Source: Owenia fusiformis (Eukaryota; Annelida; Polychaeta; Sabellida; Oweniidae). Taken from it: a stretch of 64,000 nt of DNA. Below are positions 36,767 through 47,700 of this stretch, piece by piece. The stretch spans positions 19,203,754 through 19,267,753 of the forward strand of contig CAIIXF020000011.1 in NCBI GenBank assembly GCA_903813345.2, given 5' to 3'. The position numbers and the translations under genes were made by a program. Numbering within the stretch: position 1 is the stretch's first letter; the number at the start of each line of letters is the position of its first letter. The notes below the pieces were generated by a model that saw only the letters and a list, made by a program, of their open reading frames with translations, had not been told where the DNA came from and did no database searches.

Positions 36767-37700
36767 GCAATTATTCGTCCATTGGTGATGCTTAGACAAC
36801 TAATTTGCCAGACAAAACAGACTTTTGGAAGTGGGATTTTTGGTTTGAAAAAATAGTTCCTTTAAAATGATTTTGGCACTATTTTGTCAACAAAACAACC
36901 TCTAACTTTCCACCAACAAACAATTATGAGCAGAATTTTTAGTATCTATATATATTCTCAATGTACTAACCATCTTCTGCACCAGAAAATCTAATTCACT
37001 ATACTGTACATTATAATACTGGACAATATTTGTGTGAATAACATGAAATAGTAGACTTGTAAACAAGATTTTATTTTCTTTTAACGTTTTATACCATACC
37101 ATTTGCTTTGTCCGTCTTTGTGTATTACTGTTTCCTTGGAAAATAGATTGTATGTTATATTCTTCAACAATTTTGTTTTGTTGTTTACTTTTTGTTACAA
37201 CATAATTTGTTGTATTTATTCTAACTCTTCACTAACTTCTCAAACTGCCTTGTTTCCTCTCTATTTTTATTATTTTTTCTTTTCTTTATTGTTCTTATTC
37301 TAAAAGTATTTATTTCCTCTTGCTGCATGTTATTCCCTCCAAATTGTCCTGCACTTGATTTTTATATTTCTGCTCAGAGTGTATTTTCTCACTCATAATG
37401 TTTGTTTTGCTCAAATCTTGTGAACTTTAGGTAATAATGCGATCAAGTACAGTATACTAATTCCAAATAATACAGACCCCATAAGACAATCCTGGGATGA
37501 ACCATTCAATGCAAACACACACTAGATAATTGATTGCTTATTTCAGGAAATTATAGCAGCATGCACAGATATATTAAGATAATAGGAATGACTCACACTG
37601 CCCCCCCCCCCCACCCTCAATATATCACAGTGTTGGAATAGTCAGCCCACTTTAATGTATTAATACTATTGTAACAATGGTACTATTTCATAGACACTGT

Positions 37701-37950
37701 CAATGTGGCACCATTTCATAAACAGTGGCACCATTGCATAAAAAGTGGCACCATTGCATAAACAGTGACATCATTTCATAAACAGTGGCATCATTTCATA
37801 AACAGTGGCAACATTGAATAAACAGTGGCACCATTGCATAAACAGTGGCACCATTGCATAAATATTGGCACCATTTCATAAACAGTGGCACCATTGCATA
37901 AATATTGGCAATACTGCATAAACAATGATAATATTGCATAAACAGTGGCA
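37701..37950. repeat. 20-bp minisatellite between SNX3 exons 4b and 4c
   Basis: Units of AACAGTGGCACCATTGCATA repeat about 12 times with an exact 20-bp period and point variants. Confidence 0.9.
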
Positions 37951-38090
37951 ATATTGTTGCATAAGTGTTTGCATCAAATTTGAAATGTTTTAGATAGAGG
38001 GATGGTGTTGTTACAATGTTGTGATATGTCATTGATCAGTAGGCCAATCAATAAGAATTTCTTAGATCAATTCACAAAATTTAATTGCCT

Positions 38091-38189
38091 TTTACAATTC
38101 CTGAAAATCAATTGGCTTTTATAATTTGTACAAAGACTTACACTATTAGTACAAATTGTAAAAGCCAATTGATTTTCAGGAATTGTAAT
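38091..38189. repeat. Perfect-looking 40-bp hairpin between SNX3 exons 4b and 4c
   Basis: The left arm 38092-38131 and right arm 38149-38188 pair with one mismatch (ATTCCTGAAAATCAATTGGC against its complement), with a 17-base loop. Weaker pairing continues outward. It may be a small MITE or a transcribed stem. Confidence 0.75.
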
Positions 38190-38633
38190 TTGCAATGATT
38201 TTTGAGAAACATAACCCATCTAGGTAAAAGCTACTCTTGCATCAAAACCTTGCTTTACCCCACTTTTTGACACATGTGCCTCTGAATAGGAACAATGTAG
38301 GAGCCAGAGTAAGATGCAAGCATGCAAGGTCTAATAATCTTCATGATTGTTTTGAGTTTCAGAGGAAACTTTCATCAAGCCTAGCTGTACTTTCAAATTT
38401 CTACATTACTGCATTATGCACAATACCCACTCTCCAGCATAACAGCCATGTACTTTGACACCGAATTAAGGATTTAAATATGTTCCTTAAATCTTATCTT
38501 TGCAGATACAGTATCACAAGTTTGAAGTCTATGAGCAAATATTTAATTCAGCACTTTTGCATACCATTCATTGGAAAACTTACAGCATATCTTACTGTTA
38601 TCTCAGTTCAGACTAAAAGTTGTGATACTATTC

Positions 38634-38830
38634 CTGTTATCCCAAGATGCACTATTATTTTCCCAGAATGCATTACTTGTACCAATAATGCACAATTATT
38701 ACCTATGTACATATTTATATAGTGCTGTATTATTATACCCCAGAATCAAACCTGATTTTAATGATATTACTATCTCCCAGAATATGTGATACATTTTCCC
38801 AGAATGCATTGCATTACTATTTACCCATAA
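38634..38830. repeat. Degenerate repeats of TTCCCAGAATGCAT before exon 4c
   Basis: TTCCCAGAATGCATT occurs near 38660 and 38796, with partial forms CCCAAGATGCACT, CTCCCAGAATATG and CCCATAATGCACT between and after. The motif resembles the ZNF143/STAF core and the ends of the hairpin at 17134. It ends about 50 bases before the exon 4c acceptor. Confidence 0.5.
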
Positions 38831-38881
38831 TGCACTATGATTCTCCTCACACTGCTTTTACACATCCCTCTTGCTTTTCAG

Positions 38882-38987
38882 GGTTGCTGGACACCCATTA
38901 GCGCAGAATGAAAAATGTTTACATATTTTTCTTCAAGAACCTATAATAGATAGAAACTATGTACCAGGAAAGATTCGTCAGGTCTGA
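38882..38987 (+). CDS. SNX3: SNX3 alternative last exon 4c (most canonical)
   Basis: This 106-nt exon after GCTTTTCAG encodes (K)VAGHPLAQNEKCLHIFLQEP, then IIDRNYVPGKIRQV and a stop. It is the version closest to human SNX3 (VAGHPLAQNERCLHMFLQ). AATAAA at about 39062 is a good poly(A) signal 75 bases after the stop. It lies 2.2 kb beyond exon 4b. Confidence 0.9.
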
Positions 38988-39852
38988 GTATATAACGAAC
39001 CTTGAACGTTCAATGGAATTATTGCAATCGCTGAAGGAATGTACAGTATATGATATTGTTAAATAAACAACAATTAAAAGAAGCTTCTGTGTATGTAATA
39101 TGTATATATAACTGGACTCTAGGATACACTGTATGTATAAATGTGTGTGATAACATCAGATAGAATTAATCTCAGATAGACGATCTATTTGACCTTGATT
39201 TTGATTTAGTGGATAGTGCCATCTATGAGAATGCCATGAGTGCCATCTATGTGGAATTTGCTTACTAGTCGGCAGTTCCATCCACTGACCCAGTATCGGG
39301 GGATCGGGTGTTGTTTCCGAGCTCGTAGCCAGCTTTTGCTAAGGGGGGGGGTCACTTTTCTTAATTCAAGGGTGGGTTGGTTCAAATTTAACAATTTGGT
39401 CTCAAAATCACATGAAAAGTGCTCAAAATGGTAAAAACTGCATGCATGATTTTGAAAGAACTTTTGGCAGCTTTAACCCCTCCCCTTTCTGGCGACGGGC
39501 TTGGTTTCCTTACGCAATTGGTCATAATGTAATAAATCTGTGTCTGATCTTTGGGATGTTGATCATTCAGTTCTATGAATTGGATATACTTTACATGTTG
39601 AATGAAACCAGTGCACATATTGGTGAACACCTTTGCTATTGAAGTTTATATACAGTATTATATTATAGGTCAAACGAGAAACAATAATATACATTAGTAT
39701 GATGTAATACTAGTATGAATACTTAGAGGTGTTCACCAAAATAGGTGTTACTGTATTTAGGTCAGATTAATTGATATTTGTATTGTGCCTACTTTGTGGG
39801 TCTTTTCATTTGATACTGTAGAAGTCCATAATACATCCATGTTTTTTATTTT

Positions 39853-40291
39853 TACAATAGACTAGATGCGAGTAGAAATAATCTTGATTTATGTCATTAA
39901 ATATTCAAATATCAGTCAAAGTGATGCCATATTTGAAATCTACACGTAAAAGTACATTTAGAAAGATGGTTTTGAAAATTGTTTATCAACTTTGAAAATT
40001 TTGCTTTTTTGAAAATGTGACTTCTAGTTCAGGGATATTCCCAAATAGACCCCATCTTACAAAATCACAAAAAGTGAACTTTCTTTTCTTGTATTGGAGA
40101 GTTAACATTTTCTTTTACTGGACATTTTTTAATTTGCATAACTATTAGATACATAAGGGTGATATGAAAATTGAACGACTTAAACGCAATTTAAGTTAAA
40201 GGGAACTTTCATCTCCCGCCATGCTATCTGACCCGAACGAGCCACCTGGTGGTGAAACTGGTGATTACCGACTCGCATCTGGGTCATTGTA
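39853..40291. mobile_element. 439-bp terminal-inverted-repeat element
   Basis: TACAATAGACTAGATGCGAG at the left is matched by the complement of ACTCGCATCTGGGTCATTGT at the right, about 80 percent over 29 bases. The interior is non-coding. TA at both ends would fit a Tc1/mariner-type target, but the family is not certain. Confidence 0.55.
40241..40253 (-). promoter_or_regulatory. CTCF-like core motif
   Basis: The complement reads ACCACCAGGTGGC, matching the core of the animal CTCF consensus. It lies inside the 439-bp element, near its right end. Binding is not shown by sequence alone. Confidence 0.3.
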
Positions 40292-40842
40292 GTAGAAATA
40301 TCCAATATCAAATAAAATCAAAGTGTACTTCAATATATATATCTCATATATACAAAACAAGTATGTTACTTCTATTGTATTTGTTTTATATATACTCCTA
40401 AGGAAAAGCAGTGGTATGCTAATGTAAACTAGCTAGGATCTCTTTGTCTTTACTGGCTTTACTACCACTTTTCCCTAGGTTTATGACATATACGGTGTTT
40501 ATGACTCATTCTTTCAAAGCTTGAAAAAACTGAAGGTGAAATATTTTATGATTTTAAAAGTGTATGCAAAATGAAATTGAGGCTTATTTTAAAACATATG
40601 TTTGAAACTTATAAAAAATGTCCCACCTTGCTTTTATGTCTCTTTTAGAATGAAGGAACCTTAAACTATTTTGTTCAATTTTATATTTTGTTTTTCTTGA
40701 ATACATGTATGTACATTTGTGAACATTTTCCAATGTAGTTTAGAAAGCTAACATATTAATTCAATAATGAATTGTGTTTACTCATATATAACAGTATGGT
40801 CGTTTGTATAGCAACATCAGAAATGTTCTATGTTTAGTAGTA

Positions 40843-41010
40843 CTGTAAAACCTGTGTATTTTGAACATTTTTTGCCAAGAAAAAACATTCAATTTTGGTA
40901 GGTGTTCATATACACAGGAGTCAGTAGAGTATGTGCGGAGGAAGGGTGTCCATTAGAGACAGGTGTTCACTAGAGAGAGGTGTTCACAAAGACAGGTTTT
41001 ACTGTATATA
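40843..41010. repeat. pogo-like MITE copy downstream of SNX3
   Basis: It starts TACTGTAAAACCTGTGTATT and ends GACAGGTTTTACTGTATA, a clear inverted pair. GTGTTCACTAGAGAGAGGTG lies inside. TATA-like TA flanks are present. Confidence 0.7.
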
Positions 41011-41456
41011 TGAATTGTTCACACTCTAATTGTATACAACTTCCAGGAAATATTCTATTTACAGTATTATGTACACTTTTCATTGTACAAAATGCAAGAA
41101 AATCAGATGGTCCAATCAGTGAAAAGGGACAACATGTGTGGAGCATGCATGAACAAAGGGAGATTTTAAACACAAAAATATATCTTGTATTTTCTCTTAT
41201 AGTTAGTGTAATAAATGATGTAATTGTAAATCAATTGAAATATATTTAATTGTATATATTCTTCTATTTAGTTAATAGTCACCTCCACAAGCTCTCATTC
41301 TTATTTTACTGAATCCTGCTATTTTCTTGTTTCTTCTGAAATAGGATATATATACAACTAATAAGATTGCTGAAAGGAGGAAGGTTCTTGATGAAGTTGA
41401 AACTAGCCTTCATACACAATTTGTGCTTCCGTACAATATGTTCAATAGACTCCCCA

Positions 41457-42240
41457 AAAAATGTTAAATAAACTCCCATATATCATCCAGACTTCCTTTC
41501 AACATTTAGCCATTAACAGGACATAGTCCCAAACAACATGTATAATTGACCCCTGTACAATATCTACAATTAGACTCCCATATAATGTTTAAAACAGACT
41601 CCCAAACAATGTATACTATAGTGTCCCATAAAATATGTGTAAGAGACCCTTACAACATAGACTATAGACTCCCATACAATATGTACAATAGTCTCCCATA
41701 GAATGTGTACAATAGACTCCCATACAATATGTACAATATACTCCCATGTAGCATGTACAATAGACTCTCATTCAACTTGTACAATAGACTTCCATACAAT
41801 ATGTACAATAGACTCACGTACAACATGTATAATATGACTTCCATAAAATATGTACAATAGACTCCCTTACAACATGTATAATATGACTTCCACACAATAT
41901 GTACAAAAGACTCCCAAACAATATGTACTATAGTCTCCCATACAATATGTATAAGAGATCCTTACAAAATGTACAATATGACTTCCATACAACATGTACA
42001 ATGGACTCATATACAACATGTACAATAGACTCCTATACAACATGTACAATAGACTCCCATTCAACATGTTCAATAGACTCCCATATAACATCTTCAATAG
42101 ACTCCCATACAATATGTACAATAGACTCCCATTCAACTTGTACAATAGACTTCCATACAATATGTACAATATGACTCCTGTACAACATGTACAATTAGAC
42201 TTTCATTCAACATATTCAGTTCGTTTTCCTGTAAATAGAC
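41457..42240. repeat. 24-bp minisatellite array, about 30 units
   Basis: Units of the type TACAATATGTACAATAGACT plus CCCA repeat with changes over about 780 bp. The period is a multiple of three and stop-poor, so several frames stay open on both strands. Confidence 0.9.
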
Positions 42241-42672
42241 GCCCGTGCAATATGTGCAATGGACTCACATACATACAAGACAATAGAATTACATACAATA
42301 TGTTTATTAGACGCCTGTGCAATATGTGCAATGGATTCACATACATACAAGACAATTGAATTACATACAATATGTTTATTAGATGCCCGTGCAATATGTG
42401 CAATGGACTCACATACATACAAGACAATAGAATTACATACAATATGTTTATTAGATGCCCGTGCAATATGTGCAATGGATTCACATACATACAAGACAAT
42501 AGAATTACATACAATATGTTTATTAGATGCCCGTGCAATATGTGCAATGGATTCACATACATACAAGACAATAGAATTACATACAATATGTTTATTAGAT
42601 GCCCGTGCAATATGTGCAATGGACTCACATACATACAAGACAATAGAATTACATACAATATGTTTATTACAA
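42241..42672. repeat. 72-bp higher-order repeat, six near-identical copies
   Basis: The six units start at 42241, 42313, 42385, 42457, 42529 and 42601 (GCCCGTGCAATATGTGCAAT). They differ by only a few bases, such as GGACTC/GGATTC. Seventy-two is three times the 24-bp unit of the adjacent older array, so this is a recent homogenised expansion of it. Confidence 0.95.
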
Positions 42673-44271
42673 AGTTATTAAATTATTTTTTGACTGATTA
42701 TGATGTTTGAACCCAACCTTAGGCTTACCACTGGTTGAATTTTGTTAGGGATAAAGTGAAACTGCCATATATCTAAATGGACTGGTTTTCGTCATCTTTT
42801 GTGGAAAGATGTATGAACTAAATGGTTTAACTCATTTAAATTACATTGTGAACAATCTTCTACAGTTTATATGAAAAAAAGTATATGAGCCATTGAATAG
42901 TTTAGTATCACAGGTGTTCATGTGGTCATCTTTAGGGGCATTTTAGGAAATTCAAACTCATCTTTAGAGGAGTCAAAACATTTAAGTTAACATGGGCTAA
43001 ACATAATTTTAGTGCCTATAAGCTGGGGAGGGGGTCCTGTCCTTCATTAAATCACATTCATGAAAATTGAACATGTTTGATTTTAATGATCTTGTATTTA
43101 CGTGTATACTTGTAATATAACCAGATAGCATGTTGATCAATTTTAAATCTCTGTGTACATTAGGGACTATCAATTTTCAGATGCAGAGATCAAAATAAAT
43201 AAATTACTTTCAAAACTGAAAATAATTACTTTTTTTGTACTATCATTACTTTTTTTGTACTTTAATACAGTCTTATTTTCTCCTGTTTGGTACATAAATG
43301 AATTGTAGCAATGAATCTATGTTGAATCCTGCATTCATAACAAAAGCGACCAGCATTTATTACTTGAGTTCCTTCTTCAGATTAAGTTTAATATGAGCCT
43401 TTAAAGTACTGAATCACTGACTAGATGCGGGTGACATCTATTATGTACATTCTTCTTGCATAGAATATTATCTGGACTTTTATCTCCTAAGCTCGGAAAA
43501 ATTGTTAAATCTGGTTATGAACTTTCAGTGTACGAGAACAAATTCATATTCTCTCAGAGCTTTTAGTTCAGCTATTCGTTGACTTCACAATTCAGTTTTT
43601 CGTCATGTTGTTCTTAGTGTTGTGAACCAGTAAACATTTATTTTCAAGATTTGGCCCAATATGATCAAAGAGAGTTGAGCTTACATAAATAGAATAAACC
43701 TGAAAAGTGAATATTTTTGAAAGAAATTATTCCTGAATTCTCTATCTTGGAAAACTCAATTTAAAAAAGTACCCCATACTTCAATTTTTGAGTTGAGAAG
43801 TATCATATTAATATTGGTATTTACTCCTGCCATATTGATCAATAAACACATATTTTATTGTCCATATGGTCCACATGAATATTAATTATTAAAAAATTGT
43901 AATTAATTTGTTTAGCATATGCACTTTACATGATTTATCATGTTCATTTCTCTCTGAACTTCTATTTGATTTTTATTCTTGTTTTGAGCAATGGAACATG
44001 CAAAAAAGTTTTGCAATCATTAAAAAACTTCATTTCAGGCCAGCTTTTAATGGAATTAGAGAATTATCTTATCATTAAAATTTACAAATTTCATCATCTT
44101 TGCGACTTTTCGATATGTCTTGATGTCTAAGTCTCGTGCCATATTTGTTGACATCTGAAGCATAGAATTGATTTATTCAGTGATGCTTTAATACCTCCTT
44201 TAAAAAAACTACCATTTGGATACTTTTACATAATTTCCTTTCCAGCTGTAAATCATTGTCTGTGGGTTCCA

Positions 44272-44367
44272 GCAGAGACATATATATAAGTTTTATCATG
44301 GGCTTTCAATAGATATCTATTGAATGCCCATGGTATGCCATGAATGCCCATGATATGTCTCTGGTGC
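44272..44367. repeat. Small hairpin element
   Basis: CAGCAGAGACATAT on the left faces ATATGTCTCTGGTG on the right, with a central perfect CAATAGATATCTATTG and flanking CATGGGC/GCCCATG pairing. Confidence 0.5.
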
Positions 44368-44586
44368 CACTGACTGGTATTCAATAGTACATCAATCTAG
44401 ATACCAATAAAAACTAAGTGATATTTTCTTAATCTTTTTATTATTTAGAGATTAAATATAATCAACATATGAGCCAAGGATTTCTTCAAAAGAATACATT
44501 TTCCAATGTTTGAGGTAAATATTGCGAAATAAGCAAGAGCCTTTAACGTGAATCATTGATTGGTAAATAGTAAATGAATTCTCCCG

Positions 44587-44618
44587 ATCACGTGACTTCA
44601 CTTTGACCGCCATCTTGC
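44587..44618 (+). promoter_or_regulatory. PICALM promoter: E-box and YY1-like site
   Basis: ATCACGTGAC (44587-44596) is followed 10 bases later by CCGCCATCTTGC (44607-44618), the complement of the YY1-type AAGATGGCGG motif. Both lie 105-136 bases upstream of the PICALM ATG. YY1-type sites often lie close to start sites of housekeeping genes. Confidence 0.5.
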
Positions 44619-44722
44619 AATTTTTATTTCCACCTCTTTTTCGCTAAAAACGCGAAGGAGGGTCGTTTTTGGCCCTTACTTTGACATTATATAGCTTTGG
44701 ATTACACAAATCAACACCCAGG

Positions 44723-47700
44723 ATGTCTGGGCAGAGTATCATGGACCGCGTTACTGCGGCAAAGCACAGTATAGCAGGCTCCGGACTTGCAAAGTCAATT
44801 TGCAAAGCGACAACCGAAGAAATCAGTGGTCCCAAGAAGAAACATATCGATTGTAAGTTACCATTCTGTTTTATATCGATATTTCCCATATTGTGTGTTT
44901 AAATGACATGCTTGTTTAAATGCACCTTTTATAGAGAAAGACACAAACTGGAAAAAATCAGCAGAGCATTCTAAAAAATATCATAAGCCGGTCGTGAAGT
45001 GGGAGTGTCACTGTACTGTCATAAATGACCTTGGTGACCTGTATTACAAATATTACATTTTGATCTCATATGTCACCCAATTGTTATTTATTTGAACTGC
45101 TCATGGAGTACACAAACTGCTTTTATCGAAATCTGGTGATAATTTCATGTTTCTTCAGTGAAGTTCACAGAGTAAGTCACTCCCTCTCCTAAACTAATGA
45201 CATGGGTTTACATGTTTCACATGTACATTTTATTTTAGAAAGATATGGTTATTGGGGGTTATCCCATGCCAGGACTATAGTCCTGAGAACATCTCAATCT
45301 TTTGCCTGTACGATTACAACATGGGAGAATTTTCTACCCTTCTTGCACCTACTTCAATAGATTCCTTGGTATTTTAGCATTCTTCCCGTGTACAGACTGT
45401 AGTTGAATCCACAATTGTCTGGGTTTATCAGCAGGGCGAAGAAATTTTCATTTTGATTGCAATATTTGCGTGTAATATTCAACTTATTTCAACTGTCAAA
45501 TTCCTCCATTTATTGGTACTTCCGGGCCATTTCTGGGCCAGTCAAACAGGGAATCCCCTTTTAAATCCAACCGCCATCTTGAAAAGTGATGGAATCTCTC
45601 TCGATGAAAAAGAAAAATTTTCCCATTCTGCCGATATACCCAGATAATTGTGGATTCAACTACATGGAAAGAATGCTAAAATACCCAGGAATCTATTGAG
45701 GTAGGTATCTTTAGTTTAAGAGGCGTCGAAAATTCTCCCATGTTGTAATCGTACAAGCAAAAGATTGAGACGTTATCAGGACTATAGTCCTGGCACAGGA
45801 TAAATTGGGGGAGAGTGGCATACTCCAGGTTGGAACAGAGAAATATCATAAGATCTCTAAGTTATAATATAACTCTTACTCATAATGAATTATTGATTGA
45901 TCTGCTAAAGGAAGAAATCCCGTTGTTCAATTCTGTTACAACTATTGTATCTTTTCTACCTTATTTTTCTGGTATGTAGTTATCTACATGTATGGGGATC
46001 ATGTCAGTAAATCAGTCTTGTCTTGGAAAATAATGATTTTCATGTCAGAATGACCCATCCATACTCCTAAATATATATATAAGAATTTCATTGGGTTTCT
46101 TTATTATAGTTTTTGAAATCAAGTTTCCTAATTGAAATTTTAGCTCCTTCCTCCAAACATAATTAATTATTTTTTGGGAGTGTGGAATGGATATATTGAC
46201 TTGATCCCTTATAATACCCAAATATTGACCCCAAATCAATTACTACATCAAATATGTATTTCAATACCATTTTAAACCTGTTATGCTATTTGTGCTAAAT
46301 GTAATACACTTCTGCTAACAGTCCTAATCTCTATTTGAATGATCTGCTTCTACTGGCTGCTTTGTATTGATTTATTATAAAGCGGTAGTACCAATTTCTC
46401 TTTGGTAAGAATGTATGTGAAAAATTGATATGTTTCTATATTTGTTTTGCATCATTTTAAGGAATCTATTTTGTCAAATATTATTTAACTTGTAAATATG
46501 TATTTTGTCAATCAAAATTGGATTGTAGGAATGTTTCTAAATAATTTTAACTATGGGGGTTAATATATTAATATAAGAGTGGTCAGTTATAAGATATTGA
46601 CCATATAAATGCACAACTAGCAACATTCCTATTATACACCAAAAATATTCTGAGTTTTGAAGTACATGTATATTCTAGATTGAGCAAAGGGAAATATTTG
46701 AAACAAAAAAGTATTAACCACCGAATATTTAACATGTATAGGTTCATTTAAACCAAAACTAATAACAAAATTTGTATTAACTCTAAATAAAATGTATAGA
46801 TGTGCACTTAAAATAAGAACCCCATAAAACGTATTCATTTAATTAAATTTGATATAGTTCCAAAAACATGTGAAAAAACTCTTGAGTAAAAACACTCTTT
46901 AAAACTATAATATCAGTTTCAAAATTCATGCACATGTCCTGATACTTCTGAGGTAGATCATAATCATATACAGCATAAGCAGAGTTCATAGAACAGACTC
47001 AGTCATGCAGTAATTAAGATCAGGTTGACATATATTTATGAACTGTTTTAGCATTTTTAATATCCATATGAAAGGTATTGACAGTAAATAGAAAAAATGC
47101 TGTCAAGACTAAGCAAGCATTCGCGAATTCAACCGGCTGAAGGATTAAGCAATATTTTAGGGCAAACTCATTTAAGTATGCTTCTATATGAAAGGTATTC
47201 ATATTAAATGAGTTGGCCATAAAAACTGTGGTTAATGTTTGCTTGTTTGTTTGTCTGTTGAGTCTCTTATTTGTTTATCTGTTGAGTCTCGTGTTTGTTT
47301 GTCTTTTGAGTATACCCATATTCTGTTTAATTGTCTACTGGCACATCAACATCTCTCTAGATTTATGATATCAGAATATTGGTCTTTTCTTTTTGTTCTT
47401 CTACATCATGTATTGTAATGACTTCAGTATGAATTTTTTCTAGCTACACGCGTATTGTACTCAACCTAATTTTTACGTAGAAAACATAAACTCAAGGACA
47501 TTTTACTTGTCTTCATGTGCTAGAACTTTCAGACTATTTGTTAGGATATGTGAAAGTGGCATATTCAAGTAGGCAAAGTGCAGTATGAGTAACATATTCT
47601 TTGACAATAAATTATTAGCGAACATGTTTTTTGAATCAATGACATATTTTAAGAGTAAGAATGGCCATAAGTTAAAATACAGTTTCAGACACAGTCATAC

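Larger units (their letters stand above)
38988..44586. other. Intergenic region between SNX3 and PICALM
   Basis: Apart from the SNX3 3' UTR, no gene is seen. The region holds a repeat at 39290-39480 (shared with 63250-63440), a pogo-like MITE, an inverted-repeat element with a CTCF-like core, the 24-bp and 72-bp arrays, and a hairpin at 44272. ACTAGATGCGGGTGACATC near 43420 looks like a lone end of the 39853 element. Long open frames in the arrays are artefacts of the repeat period. Confidence 0.5.

Noticed and set aside
37701-37950. Regular 20-bp repeats resembling a CRISPR array
   Set aside because: Direct tandem repeats without spacers; a plain minisatellite.
38091-38189. Hairpin as a microRNA precursor
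   Set aside because: The stem is nearly perfect and longer than usual with AT-rich arms, and I recognise no known microRNA seed; a MITE is as likely.
41662-42710. Several overlapping open frames of 77-151 residues on both strands
   Set aside because: They lie in 24-bp and 72-bp tandem arrays. A period divisible by three with few stops keeps many frames open at once; the proteins are pure repeats with no splice context.
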